DNA of 63,049 bases from Oligoflexales bacterium (GCA_023301465.1 JALZUQ010000020.1:1-63049), one strand, 5' to 3'. Shown: positions 18,119 through 28,148, numbered from the stretch's first letter. Numbers and translations: made by a program. Notes: a model not told the origin generated them from the sequence alone.

Positions 18119-19510
18119 ATGGCAGTGGATTTCGATTTTTGTCGTCAGTACGTCAAAAAAAACTCTTTTCGCACAGATCTTAACTCTTCTGTAGAAGATA
18201 GTTTTGGAATTGAGTGCGAGTTAACACCGGTTTATGAGCTAAATGGTAAAACAAAACCAATGGGGCTCTACAAAGATGCTAGTCAATCAAAATCATCGGC
18301 TGAGTTGATTCTTGAAGTTTCAAAAACACAAGATAATTGGAATCCTATCATTGAAAAAGACGGTGGTCTTGGCGGTGTTGATTTAGGAAAATCTGGAAAC
18401 ATATCTTTTGAGCCGGGTGGTCAGATTGAAATATCGACAAAACCTTTTCGTTGTTTGGATCATGTACTTGCTGATTTAGATGAATCTCAAAAGCTACTAA
18501 AACAAAAGTTTGCGGATCATGGTATTCGTCTACTCCATCTCGGTATAAACCCGTGGCACACTATTGATGAAATTGGTTTACAAAGAGATAAAGCTAGATA
18601 TCAATGCATGGATCAATACTTCAAAAGCATAGGGCCATTTGGTCAGAGAATGATGCGTCAAACTGGAACGATCCAAGTGAATATGGACTTTGGTCCCACA
18701 GAAGAGGTTTTAGCAAAGCGTTACTTGCTATCCCAGCTTTTATCTCCTTTTGCGACGGCTATTTTTGCAAACTCACCAATAGCAAGCAATAAGCCAACGG
18801 AATACAAAACCCAAAGAGCAGTTATTTGGCAAAATACAGACCCACTTCGAACTGGTTTTACAGAGTTATCTAAAATAGCAAAAAACTTGAACTTAGAAAC
18901 ATGCGTAGATGCTTATTTAGACTGTTTACTAGATTCTAGATTTATTTTTGATCAAAATGCAGAACCCATCAAAGAAAGTGTTTCATTGCGTGATTGGGTT
19001 GAGGGAAGAGCTTCTTTTGATGAAGACCCATCAAAGATATTAGATAGGTTTCTATCATTACAATTTATGGAAGTACGCCCTAAAAAATTTCTCGAAATCC
19101 GTGGAATTGATGGGCAACCTCGGGCACTGCAACGTGTTCCAGCAGCACTTTATGCCGGCCTTTTATACAACGAAAAGTCACTTGATCAGGCACTTGACTA
19201 CTTATTGCCTCATATGGGTGACGTTAGGGCAAATTGGGTGCGTTCTGCATACGGGCTCGAAGATGAGAATCTCTGGAAAATATCCAAGAATATTATAAGC
19301 TTAGCATGTGAAGGATTTGAGGCTTTGCCGGAATGTCATCGTCACCCAGAAACTGCAAAAAGTTTAATACATTTTAAAGAGTTTTTTACCGATCAAAAAA
19401 GGTCACCAGCTGACATGTTGCTTGAAAAATACAGCAAAAAAGGCAAGTTGGAGATAGAGGATATACTTGATTTAGAATCTCGTATGAGAGAACTGATGAA
19501 TTGTCGTTAG
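18119..19510 (+). CDS. gshA: Glutamate-cysteine ligase (plant/EgtA-type GCS2 family)
   Basis: 463 residues. Conserved blocks of the GCS2 family are present: FGIECELTPVY near the start, ISFEPGGQIEISTKP at about 95-115, RYQCMDQYF, RMMRQTGTIQVNMDFG and FANSPI. The enzyme couples ATP to joining of glutamate and cysteine, the first step of glutathione synthesis; EgtA homologues do this for ergothioneine, so the exact pathway is not fixed. No gshB is in the window. A glutathione-type economy would suit the Prx-Grx fusion at 51.5 kb. The start lies 23 bp after exbD, with AGGCGG as ribosome site. Confidence 0.88.
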   Translation: MAVDFDFCRQYVKKNSFRTDLNSSVEDSFGIECELTPVYELNGKTKPMGLYKDASQSKSSAELILEVSKTQDNWNPIIEKDGGLGGVDLGKSGNISFEPGGQIEISTKPFRCLDHVLADLDESQKLLKQKFADHGIRLLHLGINPWHTIDEIGLQRDKARYQCMDQYFKSIGPFGQRMMRQTGTIQVNMDFGPTEEVLAKRYLLSQLLSPFATAIFANSPIASNKPTEYKTQRAVIWQNTDPLRTGFTELSKIAKNLNLETCVDAYLDCLLDSRFIFDQNAEPIKESVSLRDWVEGRASFDEDPSKILDRFLSLQFMEVRPKKFLEIRGIDGQPRALQRVPAALYAGLLYNEKSLDQALDYLLPHMGDVRANWVRSAYGLEDENLWKISKNIISLACEGFEALPECHRHPETAKSLIHFKEFFTDQKRSPADMLLEKYSKKGKLEIEDILDLESRMRELMNCR

Positions 19511-19556
19511 ATGAGTCGTAGTTGCATTTGTTTATTATTTGTCGAGGTATAGGAAG

Positions 19557-22500
19557 ATGGCTTCACAAGAAAATTTAAATCCACTCACAAAACAACAAGA
19601 AGAAAACCGCGAAGAAGATCAAGCTTCTATTGATACGGTAGTTGATGAAGGCGTTAAGTCTGGTGACGAACTCAATCAATACATAGAAGATATCGCTGGT
19701 TCTGTTCGTATGGGTATACACCGCAGTATTTCTATACTGACCCCGTGGTTTTTTAATAATATGCCGCAAATATATTACCAAACAACACCAAGAGAAGAAA
19801 AAGTAAAACATCTTTCTGCGATTATTACTGGGCATGTTTTCGAGACAAAGCAAACAGTTCAACTATGGGATAAAGATCACAAAAAAGTTACTTATATCGG
19901 CCCCGGAAGCAAGGAAGGTATTTTGTTTCGAATGGCCGAAAAAGTCACTGAACAAAAAATCAAGATGGGTGCAATTTATTTTTCCCATGATAATATGCTT
20001 TTCTTGTCTACTTTTTTTAGTTCTGACTACAAAGCTTTGGATATTAAAAACCCTCGAATCACCGAAAAAATAGATGCTGCGAAGGCTGAAATATTGAAGC
20101 TCTACCCAGAAGAGGTTGAGCAAATTGATGACTATTTACAAAATCTTGATAATGACCTTGTCATTTATGCAACAGTAAAACGTTTATTAGTGACGTATCA
20201 AATGTATCGAGTGATTTCGAATCATGAGGGTGCGTATACCCAAGTTGAACAACTCCCAAAGAAAAACCGTGTAAGGTTAAGTCTTGGTCTAAAAAACATT
20301 AATCCGGCACCGCTACTACCTGAAATCATATCATTGATGGACAAATATAATTTCCGATTAAATCGTTCTGTTATTATCAAATTTCAAAAACGAAATGATG
20401 CTGAGTTAAGTGTGATGAACTTCGTTCTTCAGCATGCCGGTAAAGATGAGGATAAAGAAGTTGAATTAGTAAAACTGACAAAAGCACTCAGAACCTTAGC
20501 TTGGGTTGATGTTGATGAGTATACGGAGTTCAATAAGTCTCCATACAATGTTTCTGTTAATGGTGTGAATCTACTACGTGCCATCAGTGTTTGGCTTCAG
20601 ATCTTTTTAGGAAAAGAAAATTCATACTATTATTCAAACTACAAGATTCTTGCGACATTCAAAAAGCATGATGATGTTACTCGCGAGTTTGTTGAGCTTT
20701 TTAGAGAAAAGTTTGATCCTCTTAGGGTGAAGTCAGAGGATAATGAATCATACACTCTCAAGAAAAAAGGTTTTTTTCAGTTATTGCGTTCTAAAATCAT
20801 GGATGAGCTTGAGAGAAGGATTTTTTCTTCTTCCGTGCATTTTTTAGATCATGCATTAAAGACAAACTATTATATGCAGACTAAAACCGGCCTTGCTTTT
20901 AGGCTTTCACCTGATGTGTTAGATGAAAAATACTACCGACATAAACCGTTTGGAATATTTTTTATTGTAGGCAGAGACTATAGATTCTTTCAGCTTCGTT
21001 GGAGAGATATTGCTCGTGGTGGACTTCGTGTGGTCATGCCAAAAACGAAAAGTGATTACGATGGTGATTGTGCCGGATTATTTGATGAGGTCTATGGCCT
21101 TAGTTATGGTCAACAACTCAAAAATAAAGACATTCCAGAAGGCGGCTCAAAAGCAGTCTTATTATTAAAGCCCGGTGGCGATCGTGACCGTGCAGTGCGT
21201 GGTTCTGTAAACGCACTACTAGATTTGCTGGTAGCACAAGATGAGGTTCATGAAGAGTCTACTGATGAGCTAGTAAGTTACTATAAAAAAGAAGAAATTC
21301 TTTATCTTGGTCCAGACGAAAACATGACTAATGAGTTGATTGAGTGGATTCCTAAGCAGGCTGGTCGACGTGGCTATAAATATGCAAAAGCATTTATGTC
21401 ATCGAAACCATCAGAAGGTATTAACCATAAAGAGTATGGAGTTACTTCTGAAGGGGTGAATGTTTACGTTGAAAACACCCTGAACTTTTTAGGGATGGAG
21501 CCGAGAAAAAAATCTTTTACAGTGAAGCTAACCGGTGGTCCCGATGGCGATGTGGCTGGTAATGAACTTAAAATTCTTCACAGAGAATATGGTGAAAACC
21601 CTAGGGTTGTAGCAATTGCGGATGGTTTTGGAGCTGCGTATGACCCTGACGGCTTAGATTGGCCAGAACTTCTTCGTCTTGTAAAAGAATCGCAATCTAT
21701 TATTCATTTTTCTGAGAAACTCCTAAAAGGCAAAGATGCTTTTGTCATAAAAGCAGATAACGCTGAGAATATTCGTACTCGAAATGAGCTTCATTTTAAA
21801 GTACCTGCGGATGTTTTTATTCCTTCTGGTGGTAGGCCGTATACGGTGAATGATAAGAATTGGCAGAAATTTTATGATGAAGATGGAACTCCGAGCTGCA
21901 AGGCGGTTGTGGAAGGTGCTAATATTTTCTTTACAGAAGGTGCTAGAAAACAGCTTCTGCAAAAGGGGATGATTATCATTAAAGATTCATCTGCTAATAA
22001 AACAGGTGTGATTTGTAGTTCGTATGAAATTTTAGCTTCATTGATCTTAAAATCAGAAGAGTTTGCAGAGATTAAGCCTAAATATGTTGAGCAAGTGATC
22101 GGTATCCTTCGAAAGAAGGCAGATGCTGAGGCAAAGCTTTTATTTAAAGAGTATGCAAAACATGCTGGTTCCAAAGACCTTGTGGAGCTCTCCAAAGAGA
22201 TTTCAAAAGAAATCAACAGTGTGACAGATGCTATGTTGTATTACCTACCAAAAAACAAAGAAGTTCTAGAGAGTGATGTTTTCAAGAATGCTATCTTAGG
22301 GCACTGTCCAAAATTATTAGTAGAAAAGTTTCAAGATCGCTTTATGGATGGTTTTCCTCAAGCTCACCGGATTGCTATGGTTTCAGCATTTATAGCGAGT
22401 CATATTGTTTACAAAGAAGGGCTAGGGTGGATCCCAATTGAAAACCCGGAGGCTTGTTTTGAATTATGTATGGAATATATGGCTCATGATCAGGTTTCTA

Positions 22501-22634
22501 AAGACCTGATCCGTTCCATAAGAAACTCTGAGATTCCAAATAAAGAAAAAGTAGAAGCAATATTGAAAAGGTCAGCTGCGAGAGATTTAACCGAAATTCA
22601 ATTAGATAGCGGTTTTTTTGAGGATTCAGATTAG
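19557..22634 (+). CDS. gdh: NAD-dependent glutamate dehydrogenase, 115-kDa class
   Basis: About 1025 residues from the ATG at 19557, behind GAGGTATAGGAAG. The frame is open to 19539. The catalytic part is recognisable from RWRDIARGGLRVV onwards, with the substrate lysine Lys532 in the PEGGSKAVLLL block. These are followed by GPDENMTNELIEW, EGINHKEYGVTSEGV, KLTGGPDGDVAGNELK and VEGANIFFTEGA. The long N-terminal half is probably regulatory, as in yeast Gdh2. The length sits with the 115-kDa class rather than the 180-kDa bacterial class. The enzyme deaminates glutamate to 2-oxoglutarate, letting the cell burn amino acids. It follows gshA by 46 bp; the shared substrate, glutamate, may be coincidental. 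Confidence 0.9.
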   Translation: MASQENLNPLTKQQEENREEDQASIDTVVDEGVKSGDELNQYIEDIAGSVRMGIHRSISILTPWFFNNMPQIYYQTTPREEKVKHLSAIITGHVFETKQTVQLWDKDHKKVTYIGPGSKEGILFRMAEKVTEQKIKMGAIYFSHDNMLFLSTFFSSDYKALDIKNPRITEKIDAAKAEILKLYPEEVEQIDDYLQNLDNDLVIYATVKRLLVTYQMYRVISNHEGAYTQVEQLPKKNRVRLSLGLKNINPAPLLPEIISLMDKYNFRLNRSVIIKFQKRNDAELSVMNFVLQHAGKDEDKEVELVKLTKALRTLAWVDVDEYTEFNKSPYNVSVNGVNLLRAISVWLQIFLGKENSYYYSNYKILATFKKHDDVTREFVELFREKFDPLRVKSEDNESYTLKKKGFFQLLRSKIMDELERRIFSSSVHFLDHALKTNYYMQTKTGLAFRLSPDVLDEKYYRHKPFGIFFIVGRDYRFFQLRWRDIARGGLRVVMPKTKSDYDGDCAGLFDEVYGLSYGQQLKNKDIPEGGSKAVLLLKPGGDRDRAVRGSVNALLDLLVAQDEVHEESTDELVSYYKKEEILYLGPDENMTNELIEWIPKQAGRRGYKYAKAFMSSKPSEGINHKEYGVTSEGVNVYVENTLNFLGMEPRKKSFTVKLTGGPDGDVAGNELKILHREYGENPRVVAIADGFGAAYDPDGLDWPELLRLVKESQSIIHFSEKLLKGKDAFVIKADNAENIRTRNELHFKVPADVFIPSGGRPYTVNDKNWQKFYDEDGTPSCKAVVEGANIFFTEGARKQLLQKGMIIIKDSSANKTGVICSSYEILASLILKSEEFAEIKPKYVEQVIGILRKKADAEAKLLFKEYAKHAGSKDLVELSKEISKEINSVTDAMLYYLPKNKEVLESDVFKNAILGHCPKLLVEKFQDRFMDGFPQAHRIAMVSAFIASHIVYKEGLGWIPIENPEACFELCMEYMAHDQVSKDLIRSIRNSEIPNKEKVEAILKRSAARDLTEIQLDSGFFEDSD

Positions 22635-22672
22635 AAAGGTATTGAAATACCAATCTTTAAAAAAAGCTGTGA

Positions 22673-22714
22673 TTTTAGTGGTTTACTAGAGTTGTAGTCA
22701 GTAAACCCACAAAA
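22673..22714 (+). terminator. Possible terminator after gdh
   Basis: GGTTTACT at 22680-22687 pairs perfectly with AGTAAACC at 22700-22707, and flanking TTTT/AAAA can extend the stem across a mismatched patch. The position about 40 bp after the gdh stop suits a terminator. There is no strong T-run after the hairpin on the plus strand, so this is only a candidate. Confidence 0.35.
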
Positions 22715-22779
22715 TTTATATAATTCATAAAATTTCTATTGATACCTTGCTAAGATTGTTGGGATTTGTTATCAAGGCT

Positions 22780-22990
22780 CATCGCTAAAAGGGATGACAA
22801 TTGTACCAAGAATTAACGAGCCTTAATAAGACTACTAATACTCCAAAGTATTATACGTCATCTCGTACTCTTCGTGCTGCTTCAAGTCGTCCGACATGGC
22901 GTCACCGCCATCCAAAACCCTAGGCGAGTTTCAATAAATTTTGTGCCGTTCGTGCACTTGCTTCTCGCCCTTAATCATTTTGCTACATAG
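22780..22990. other. Structured gene-free segment, origin unclear
   Basis: The gap 22635-23021 holds no reading frame. Its second half looks less AT-rich than its surroundings. ATGGCG at 22896-22901 pairs with CGCCAT at 22906-22911, and GGCGAG at 22923-22928 pairs with CTCGCC at 22964-22969. The stretch could be IS debris, a non-coding RNA or an old pseudogene. I see no transposase peptide in any frame. Confidence 0.35.
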
Positions 22991-23021
22991 TTAAGTAAAC
23001 GATTCTAGTCGGAGTTAAGTT

Positions 23022-24149
23022 TTGAATACGTTAAGATTTAGTATGCTCATTTTGATGTTTTTTATTTTTTCTGAATTACCATTGGATAACTCATATGCAG
23101 TCGCTCAGGGTGAAAGTGATGAGGTAACATTAGATATTCCATCAACTGCTGATTTAATAAATGCTGATATAAGCCTTAAAGATAAAAAAAAGTGGTCAAG
23201 AATCAGATTTATCAGTATTGGGGTTTTGGCCACGCTAGGTTTGTATGCTGGTGATCTGAATTTAAGTTTTTTTGATGTGCTAAACTCCAGACCTTTTCAA
23301 AACCTAGATGAGTTTCAAAACCGAGATGAGTTTTTGACTTTACTATTAGCGGGAGGATCTGCACTAGTACCAGCAATAGAATCAGCTGGGTTTTCTTATT
23401 ATTATTCTGTTTTCCAAAGGTTTCTTGGATACCCTAAGTTTCTTTATTTCTTAACAAAAGCAATTGCTCACTACCCATTAAAGTTGGTTGGTTTAAGCAC
23501 TGATCAAAAATGGTTCCAACCCTTTTTGTTAGCTGCTAAAGAAACGGACTCCATGTCTCGTGCTGTATTTAGTGAAGTTGTTTATATGATTCCGGTATTT
23601 GCTACGCTTATTCTTGCAGGCTTTAAAGAGTATGAAGGTATACCAAGTTTTTTATATGATACATTGATTGCTAGTGGAGAAATAACAATAGCACAAGGAT
23701 TTACAGAGATTGCTGTTTCAAACATGATTGTTTCAAAAAAGAAACGCATGAAGTCTGTGTCTGATGCTATGAAAGTTCAGTTGCTAGGTACAAAAATTGG
23801 TGTTTTTGTTTCTGTATTTGTAACTGTTTCTGTCATTTTAAAAGAGTTAGGTCTGTCTGCTTTTGAGTATGGCGTTTATGGACTTAGTGTAGTTGCATTA
23901 GGCTTATATGGTTCTTATGTATTAAAAAAAATATATAAGATACTTAGATTTAATGAAAAGGTCGTTGATGATGTTGCATCTAGTCCAACAGAGTATTTCA
24001 GTAATTTGTTCCAGAAAATAATATCTATTCCTAAAATAGCCGCACAAAAAACAAAAGCAGGTATTGTGATTTCAGCTAAAACCGTTAAGAGAAAAGCGGG
24101 TGAAGTGGTTAATGCATGCTTTAATAGTATTCAAGATAAGGTTTTTTAA
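23022..24149 (+). CDS. Integral membrane protein of unknown function
   Basis: 375 residues from a TTG start with GGAG at a proper distance. A signal-like N-terminal helix is followed by a polar stretch. Around six hydrophobic segments then follow, for example IRFISIGVLATLGLYAG, LTLLLAGGSALVPAIESAG, VVYMIPVFATLILAGF and the pair VFVSVFVTVSVILKEL / YGVYGLSVVALGLYGSYVL. The C-terminal tail is basic (KTKAGIVISAKTVKRKAG) and probably cytosolic. No transporter or enzyme motif is recognised. It has no operon partner. Confidence 0.65.
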   Translation: MNTLRFSMLILMFFIFSELPLDNSYAVAQGESDEVTLDIPSTADLINADISLKDKKKWSRIRFISIGVLATLGLYAGDLNLSFFDVLNSRPFQNLDEFQNRDEFLTLLLAGGSALVPAIESAGFSYYYSVFQRFLGYPKFLYFLTKAIAHYPLKLVGLSTDQKWFQPFLLAAKETDSMSRAVFSEVVYMIPVFATLILAGFKEYEGIPSFLYDTLIASGEITIAQGFTEIAVSNMIVSKKKRMKSVSDAMKVQLLGTKIGVFVSVFVTVSVILKELGLSAFEYGVYGLSVVALGLYGSYVLKKIYKILRFNEKVVDDVASSPTEYFSNLFQKIISIPKIAAQKTKAGIVISAKTVKRKAGEVVNACFNSIQDKVF

Positions 24150-24358
24150 CTTTAAAAATGAATTGGTTTTACATTTAAAGTAATGAAATTATCTTATATG
24201 CAAATATGAGTTGTAGATTATTTCATCACTTCCATGAATGAGTCTGAGTTAAGTGTATTGCTATACATATGTTTATTTCTTATTTTTAAATCTTAGATTG
24301 TAAAAAAAAATTGAATCCATAACAGTGATGTCATTCTACAATTATTTTAGAGGTCATC

Positions 24359-25396
24359 ATGCAAGCGAAATCATATGCAAACCATTCAGCTGAAAAACCA
24401 TTTGTACCTTATTCTTTTGAAAGACGTAAAACTCTAGCAAATGATGTTGCTATTGATATTGAGTTTTGTGGGATTTGTCACTCTGATATCCATACAGCTA
24501 GAAGTGAGTGGGGGCCAGCAACTTACCCATGTATTCCCGGACATGAGATTATTGGTGTTGTAAAAGAAGTGGGTTCTCATGTTTCGTCTTTTAAAGTAGG
24601 TCAACGAGTTGGCGTTGGTTGTATGGTTGATTCATGTCGTAGTTGTAAGTCTTGCGATGAGGGTTTAGAGCAGTATTGTGAAAAAGGTTTTACCGGAACT
24701 TATAACAGTCATTCTGAAACGGAAGTTTATACGAAAGGCGGCTATTCAAATTATATTGTTGTAGACCAAAGGTTTGTACTTCATGTTCCTGAAAACTTAG
24801 ATCCAGCAGCAGCAGCTCCTTTGCTTTGTGCGGGTATCACTACATATTCACCTTTGAAACATGTGGGAGTAAAAGCAGGTGATAAAGTAGCAATTTTAGG
24901 TTTAGGTGGTCTTGGTCATATGGGTGTAAAGCTGGCTAAATCTTTTGGTGCTGATGTTACCGTTTTATCTCGTTCAGAGCATAAGCGTGCTGATGCTCAA
25001 AGGCTTGGTGCAGAACATTTTGTGATCACGTCAAACCCTGATGAGGTTGCAAGTCACGCCGGTAGTTTTGATTACATTCTCGATACAGTTAGTGCTCCTC
25101 ATGATCTTACTCAGGCGTACTCTATGATAAAGCGTGATGGCACACTAATCATGGTGGGAGCTTCAGAGAGACCACTTGATTTAAATGTGTTTTCTTTAAT
25201 AGGCGGTAGAAAAAAAATGCTGGGTTCGTTGATAGGCGGTATACCGGAAACTCAAGATATGCTGGATCACTGTGGGAAGCATAATATTGTTTCTGATATT
25301 GAGCTCATCAATCCAGATCAAATTAATGATGCTTATGAGAGAGTTCTTAAGAGTGATGTGAAATATAGGTTTGTGATGGATTGTTCAAAATTGTAA
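24359..25396 (+). CDS. Zinc-dependent alcohol dehydrogenase (cinnamyl-alcohol type, YahK-like)
   Basis: 345 residues. The catalytic zinc ligands are visible as Cys37 in CGICHSD and His62-Glu63 in PGHE. The structural zinc site has Cys93, Cys96, Cys99 and Cys107. The Rossmann motif GLGGLGHMG follows at about 180. The Cys-His-Ser-Asp and GGYSNYIVV signatures place it with the CAD/YahK branch, which usually reduces aldehydes with NADPH; SRSEHKR after the third strand fits NADPH rather than NADH. It has its own RBS (AGAGGTC) and no operon partner. The physiological substrate is unknown. Confidence 0.93.
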   Translation: MQAKSYANHSAEKPFVPYSFERRKTLANDVAIDIEFCGICHSDIHTARSEWGPATYPCIPGHEIIGVVKEVGSHVSSFKVGQRVGVGCMVDSCRSCKSCDEGLEQYCEKGFTGTYNSHSETEVYTKGGYSNYIVVDQRFVLHVPENLDPAAAAPLLCAGITTYSPLKHVGVKAGDKVAILGLGGLGHMGVKLAKSFGADVTVLSRSEHKRADAQRLGAEHFVITSNPDEVASHAGSFDYILDTVSAPHDLTQAYSMIKRDGTLIMVGASERPLDLNVFSLIGGRKKMLGSLIGGIPETQDMLDHCGKHNIVSDIELINPDQINDAYERVLKSDVKYRFVMDCSKL

Positions 25397-25492
25397 ATAT
25401 TTATTAAATAAATTAGGTGTTTACAGGTCTATAGTTACGTTTTTTTATGCCGATACGTAAGTGATTGTTTCTATTCGGGTAAAAGGACCTCA

Positions 25493-26572
25493 ATGAAAAA
25501 AGGGCTTAAAAAAATTTTACAAACCTTGGAGGTTGAACCTTCAAATAAGAAGCTTGAGAAAAGATTCTTGTCGCTAGTTCGTGACTTATCTCTAGAAGAG
25601 CAAAAAGAAGTATATATTGAATATGCAAAAGTTTTTGCGAATACCAATCCTGTGAGAGCGTTAAGTTTACTTCACAAACTAAATAAGAAATACCCAGATG
25701 ATACCGAACTATTATCTATTGTAAAAGAGTGCATGTTAAAGTTAGGTCGGCTAGGTAAAGCAGAAGTTATCGGTTTTAGGATAAAAAGCTTATCTGGTTT
25801 GTCAGTGGGTGAGGCTTCTGAGTTGAGGTTTGAGTCTGATCGCAGGTCTCAGCACTCTATGCCCAAAGAGTCTGGGTTAGAAGAACTAACCTCAAAAAAC
25901 ACGATTGCTGCTGCTGATGCCACGCAAAAAAACACGATTGTTTTTGAAATGAATACTGATAATCAATCACATGATAAAACTCAGTCTTCACGCCAAACGG
26001 TTCGTATTGCTGACATGAAAGAGAATAGTAATATACCTTTGCCTCGCCAACCTGAAGTAAGTGTGGCTGAGATGCTAAATAACGCTAGTAGTCAGTTTGA
26101 CACAAATAGGCTGATGATGTTTCCAAATAGTGAAATGATGGTTTTTTTAGCCACTAAAAATATTGAAGACTCAGTATTTGATGATTTGGATCAATGGATT
26201 GGAAAAAACAAAACGAGCCCTCTCGTGGTGGATTTTATAAAAGGTTTTTGGATGTCTGAAGTAAGTGAAGATGCTGTGCGTATTCTGGAAAAATATCATT
26301 TAATAACATCCTCTCCAGAAAACTGGGGGATTTATTTGGATCATTTGTTGGTGTCGTCATCACCGCTGATTGCTTATCGCAAAATCTGTCAAGTGATTCA
26401 AAAAAAGAAAAAGTTAAAATGGTGCGAAATAGCACTGCCAAGGTTAGAACAAATATACTTCCGGCAAAAATGGTACCCATTTCAATGGAAAGAAACCGAT
26501 GGTTTAAATCAGTTTTTTGATGAACTCTCAAAAAAGCCTGTGCCGAAGCTTGGTGCTTTGTTAGTCGCTTAA
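25493..26572 (+). CDS. TPR-like helical protein of unknown function
   Basis: 359 residues, no signal peptide. The first 110 residues are helical with tetratricopeptide character (VFANTNPVRALSLLHKLNKK, then DTELLSIVKECMLKLGR). Residues about 115-195 are polar and Ser/Asn/Gln-rich, probably disordered. The C-terminal part is again helical and contains WGIYLDHLLVSSSPLIAYRK. I do not recognise a family. It ends 8 bp before the convergent FHA/HD-GYP gene, but convergence is not evidence of a shared function. AAAGGACCTCA precedes the ATG. Confidence 0.6.
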   Translation: MKKGLKKILQTLEVEPSNKKLEKRFLSLVRDLSLEEQKEVYIEYAKVFANTNPVRALSLLHKLNKKYPDDTELLSIVKECMLKLGRLGKAEVIGFRIKSLSGLSVGEASELRFESDRRSQHSMPKESGLEELTSKNTIAAADATQKNTIVFEMNTDNQSHDKTQSSRQTVRIADMKENSNIPLPRQPEVSVAEMLNNASSQFDTNRLMMFPNSEMMVFLATKNIEDSVFDDLDQWIGKNKTSPLVVDFIKGFWMSEVSEDAVRILEKYHLITSSPENWGIYLDHLLVSSSPLIAYRKICQVIQKKKKLKWCEIALPRLEQIYFRQKWYPFQWKETDGLNQFFDELSKKPVPKLGALLVA

Positions 26573-26579
26573 ACTTGTT

Positions 26580-28148
26580 CTAAGAAGCTTTATTACCAGT
26601 GCGTCTATGCAGTTTGGTCTCTTCTTTTTCTAGGTCTTCACTAGGATTATTATTTTTTGTAGATGTTTTTTGTGAAAGAGAACCGTTTTCATATGCTCTT
26701 ACAAATGCTTTGAATATTTCGGGGTCAAATAGATCTGTTTCTGCAGAGAGTCTTTCAACTGCTTCAGATTGGTCTAAAAATCCAGAGTAAGACCTCCCAG
26801 AAACCATTGCATCAAAGACATCTGCAATAGCTACGATACGACCAAAGAAAGGTATCTCCTCTCCTGCAAGTGCATCAGGGTAGCCAGTTCCATCCCATTT
26901 TTCATGGTGATGCTTGACACCAGACATGATTTTTTGAGCATTTGGCAATGAAGCCATGATTTCAGCACCAATACTTGGATGTAGTTTGATTTCTTCATAC
27001 TCATCAGCACTTAGTATACCTGCTTTTTTTAGAATGCTATCTGGAATACCTATCTTTCCGATATCGTGGCATAGAGAACTCACCAATAATGATTTTTTTG
27101 TTTCTCTATTCAGCTTTAATTCATCTGCAATTGCCATAGAGTATTTTGAAACTCTTTCCGAGTGTCCACGTGTATAAGTGTCTTTTGCTTCAATGGTAGC
27201 AATCAGCGTTTCAACAATCCCTACTAACCACCCATCAATGTCCTTCCTAAGGAGTAAAGATTCAAATCCAGGAGCACATCTTTGAACAATGCTTTGCATC
27301 ATGGATATTTCGTGCTTTAAAAATGGTTTTGCAGGGTGTTTTGATTCTATGTGTAATACACCTAGAAGAGAGTCATTGTGAACAACGGGTAATATAACTC
27401 TATTTGTTCCTGATTGCGTTACAAATGCCGAGTCAGACTGAAGCATTAAACCTTGTTTTCTGCTGATTACATCTTCGAAAGAACGTTGAGATAGATTAAA
27501 AGGTGTTTCACCTTTGATATATTGATTTGTAGCAGTTGGCACTAATTGCTTTGTGGTGTCATTCCAAACAAAAAAAGCCGCTCTGGCAGCGTTATCAATG
27601 ATTTTTCCTAAGTATTTTAAAAATGTTTTTGTGCATTCTTCTAAATCATTGACAACAAAAACATTTCCTTGAACTTCGTAGATGTTTTTTAAGTCCTTAA
27701 AAGAAACTTTGCCAAGATTAATTCTTGTTTGTGGGCTGATCCTTGTAGGTGCAAAAGACTTTCGTTGGCCTTTTTTTATATGAATAGGGCCTTCTAGTCC
27801 AAGATCATTGGCAAGTATCATGTTGAAATCTTCAAGGTTAGAGACTACTTCAATTCCAGAAGTAGCAGCAACGAAAAGAAGTTCAGTGGTGCCTATTAGG
27901 ATTTTGTCGCCATTTTTAACAATGGAGTTTAAAACTTTATCGCCATTGATAAAAGTGCCGTTTTTAGATTGTAGATCTTCTACTACATAGATGCGTCCAC
28001 GCTTTTTAATACGTAGGTGATACCTAGAAATTTCATCATCATCTATCTGAATAGTGTTTTCGGCATCACGACCAACGGTTGCTGGAAACTCTTTAATAGA
28101 GATTCTTTTTCCTAGTTTTTTTCCACGTTCAATAATGAGAAATGACAT
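26580..28148 (-). CDS. FHA-GAF-HD-GYP protein, probable cyclic-di-GMP phosphodiesterase
   Basis: 522 residues in three domains. Residues 1-95 are an FHA domain (TVGRDAENTIQIDDDEISRYH, then VEDLQSKNGTFING), which binds phosphothreonine. About 150-305 is GAF-like (FFVWNDTTKQLVPTA, ILPVVHNDSLLGVLHIESK). About 320-490 is HD-GYP: HSERVSKYSMAIA, the His361-Asp362 pair in CHDIGKIGIPD, HHEKWDGTGYP with Gly422-Tyr423-Pro424, and ADVFDAM. All the usual metal ligands appear to be present, so it should hydrolyse c-di-GMP. The FHA domain suggests input from a Ser/Thr kinase; none of the ordinary type is in this window. It is divergent from ctpA. Confidence 0.93.
   Translation of the reverse strand: MSFLIIERGKKLGKRISIKEFPATVGRDAENTIQIDDDEISRYHLRIKKRGRIYVVEDLQSKNGTFINGDKVLNSIVKNGDKILIGTTELLFVAATSGIEVVSNLEDFNMILANDLGLEGPIHIKKGQRKSFAPTRISPQTRINLGKVSFKDLKNIYEVQGNVFVVNDLEECTKTFLKYLGKIIDNAARAAFFVWNDTTKQLVPTATNQYIKGETPFNLSQRSFEDVISRKQGLMLQSDSAFVTQSGTNRVILPVVHNDSLLGVLHIESKHPAKPFLKHEISMMQSIVQRCAPGFESLLLRKDIDGWLVGIVETLIATIEAKDTYTRGHSERVSKYSMAIADELKLNRETKKSLLVSSLCHDIGKIGIPDSILKKAGILSADEYEEIKLHPSIGAEIMASLPNAQKIMSGVKHHHEKWDGTGYPDALAGEEIPFFGRIVAIADVFDAMVSGRSYSGFLDQSEAVERLSAETDLFDPEIFKAFVRAYENGSLSQKTSTKNNNPSEDLEKEETKLHRRTGNKAS

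Noticed and set aside
22638-22651. GGTATT/AATACC hairpin right after gdh
   Set aside because: The loop would be two bases and no T-run follows; the stem further on is a better terminator candidate.
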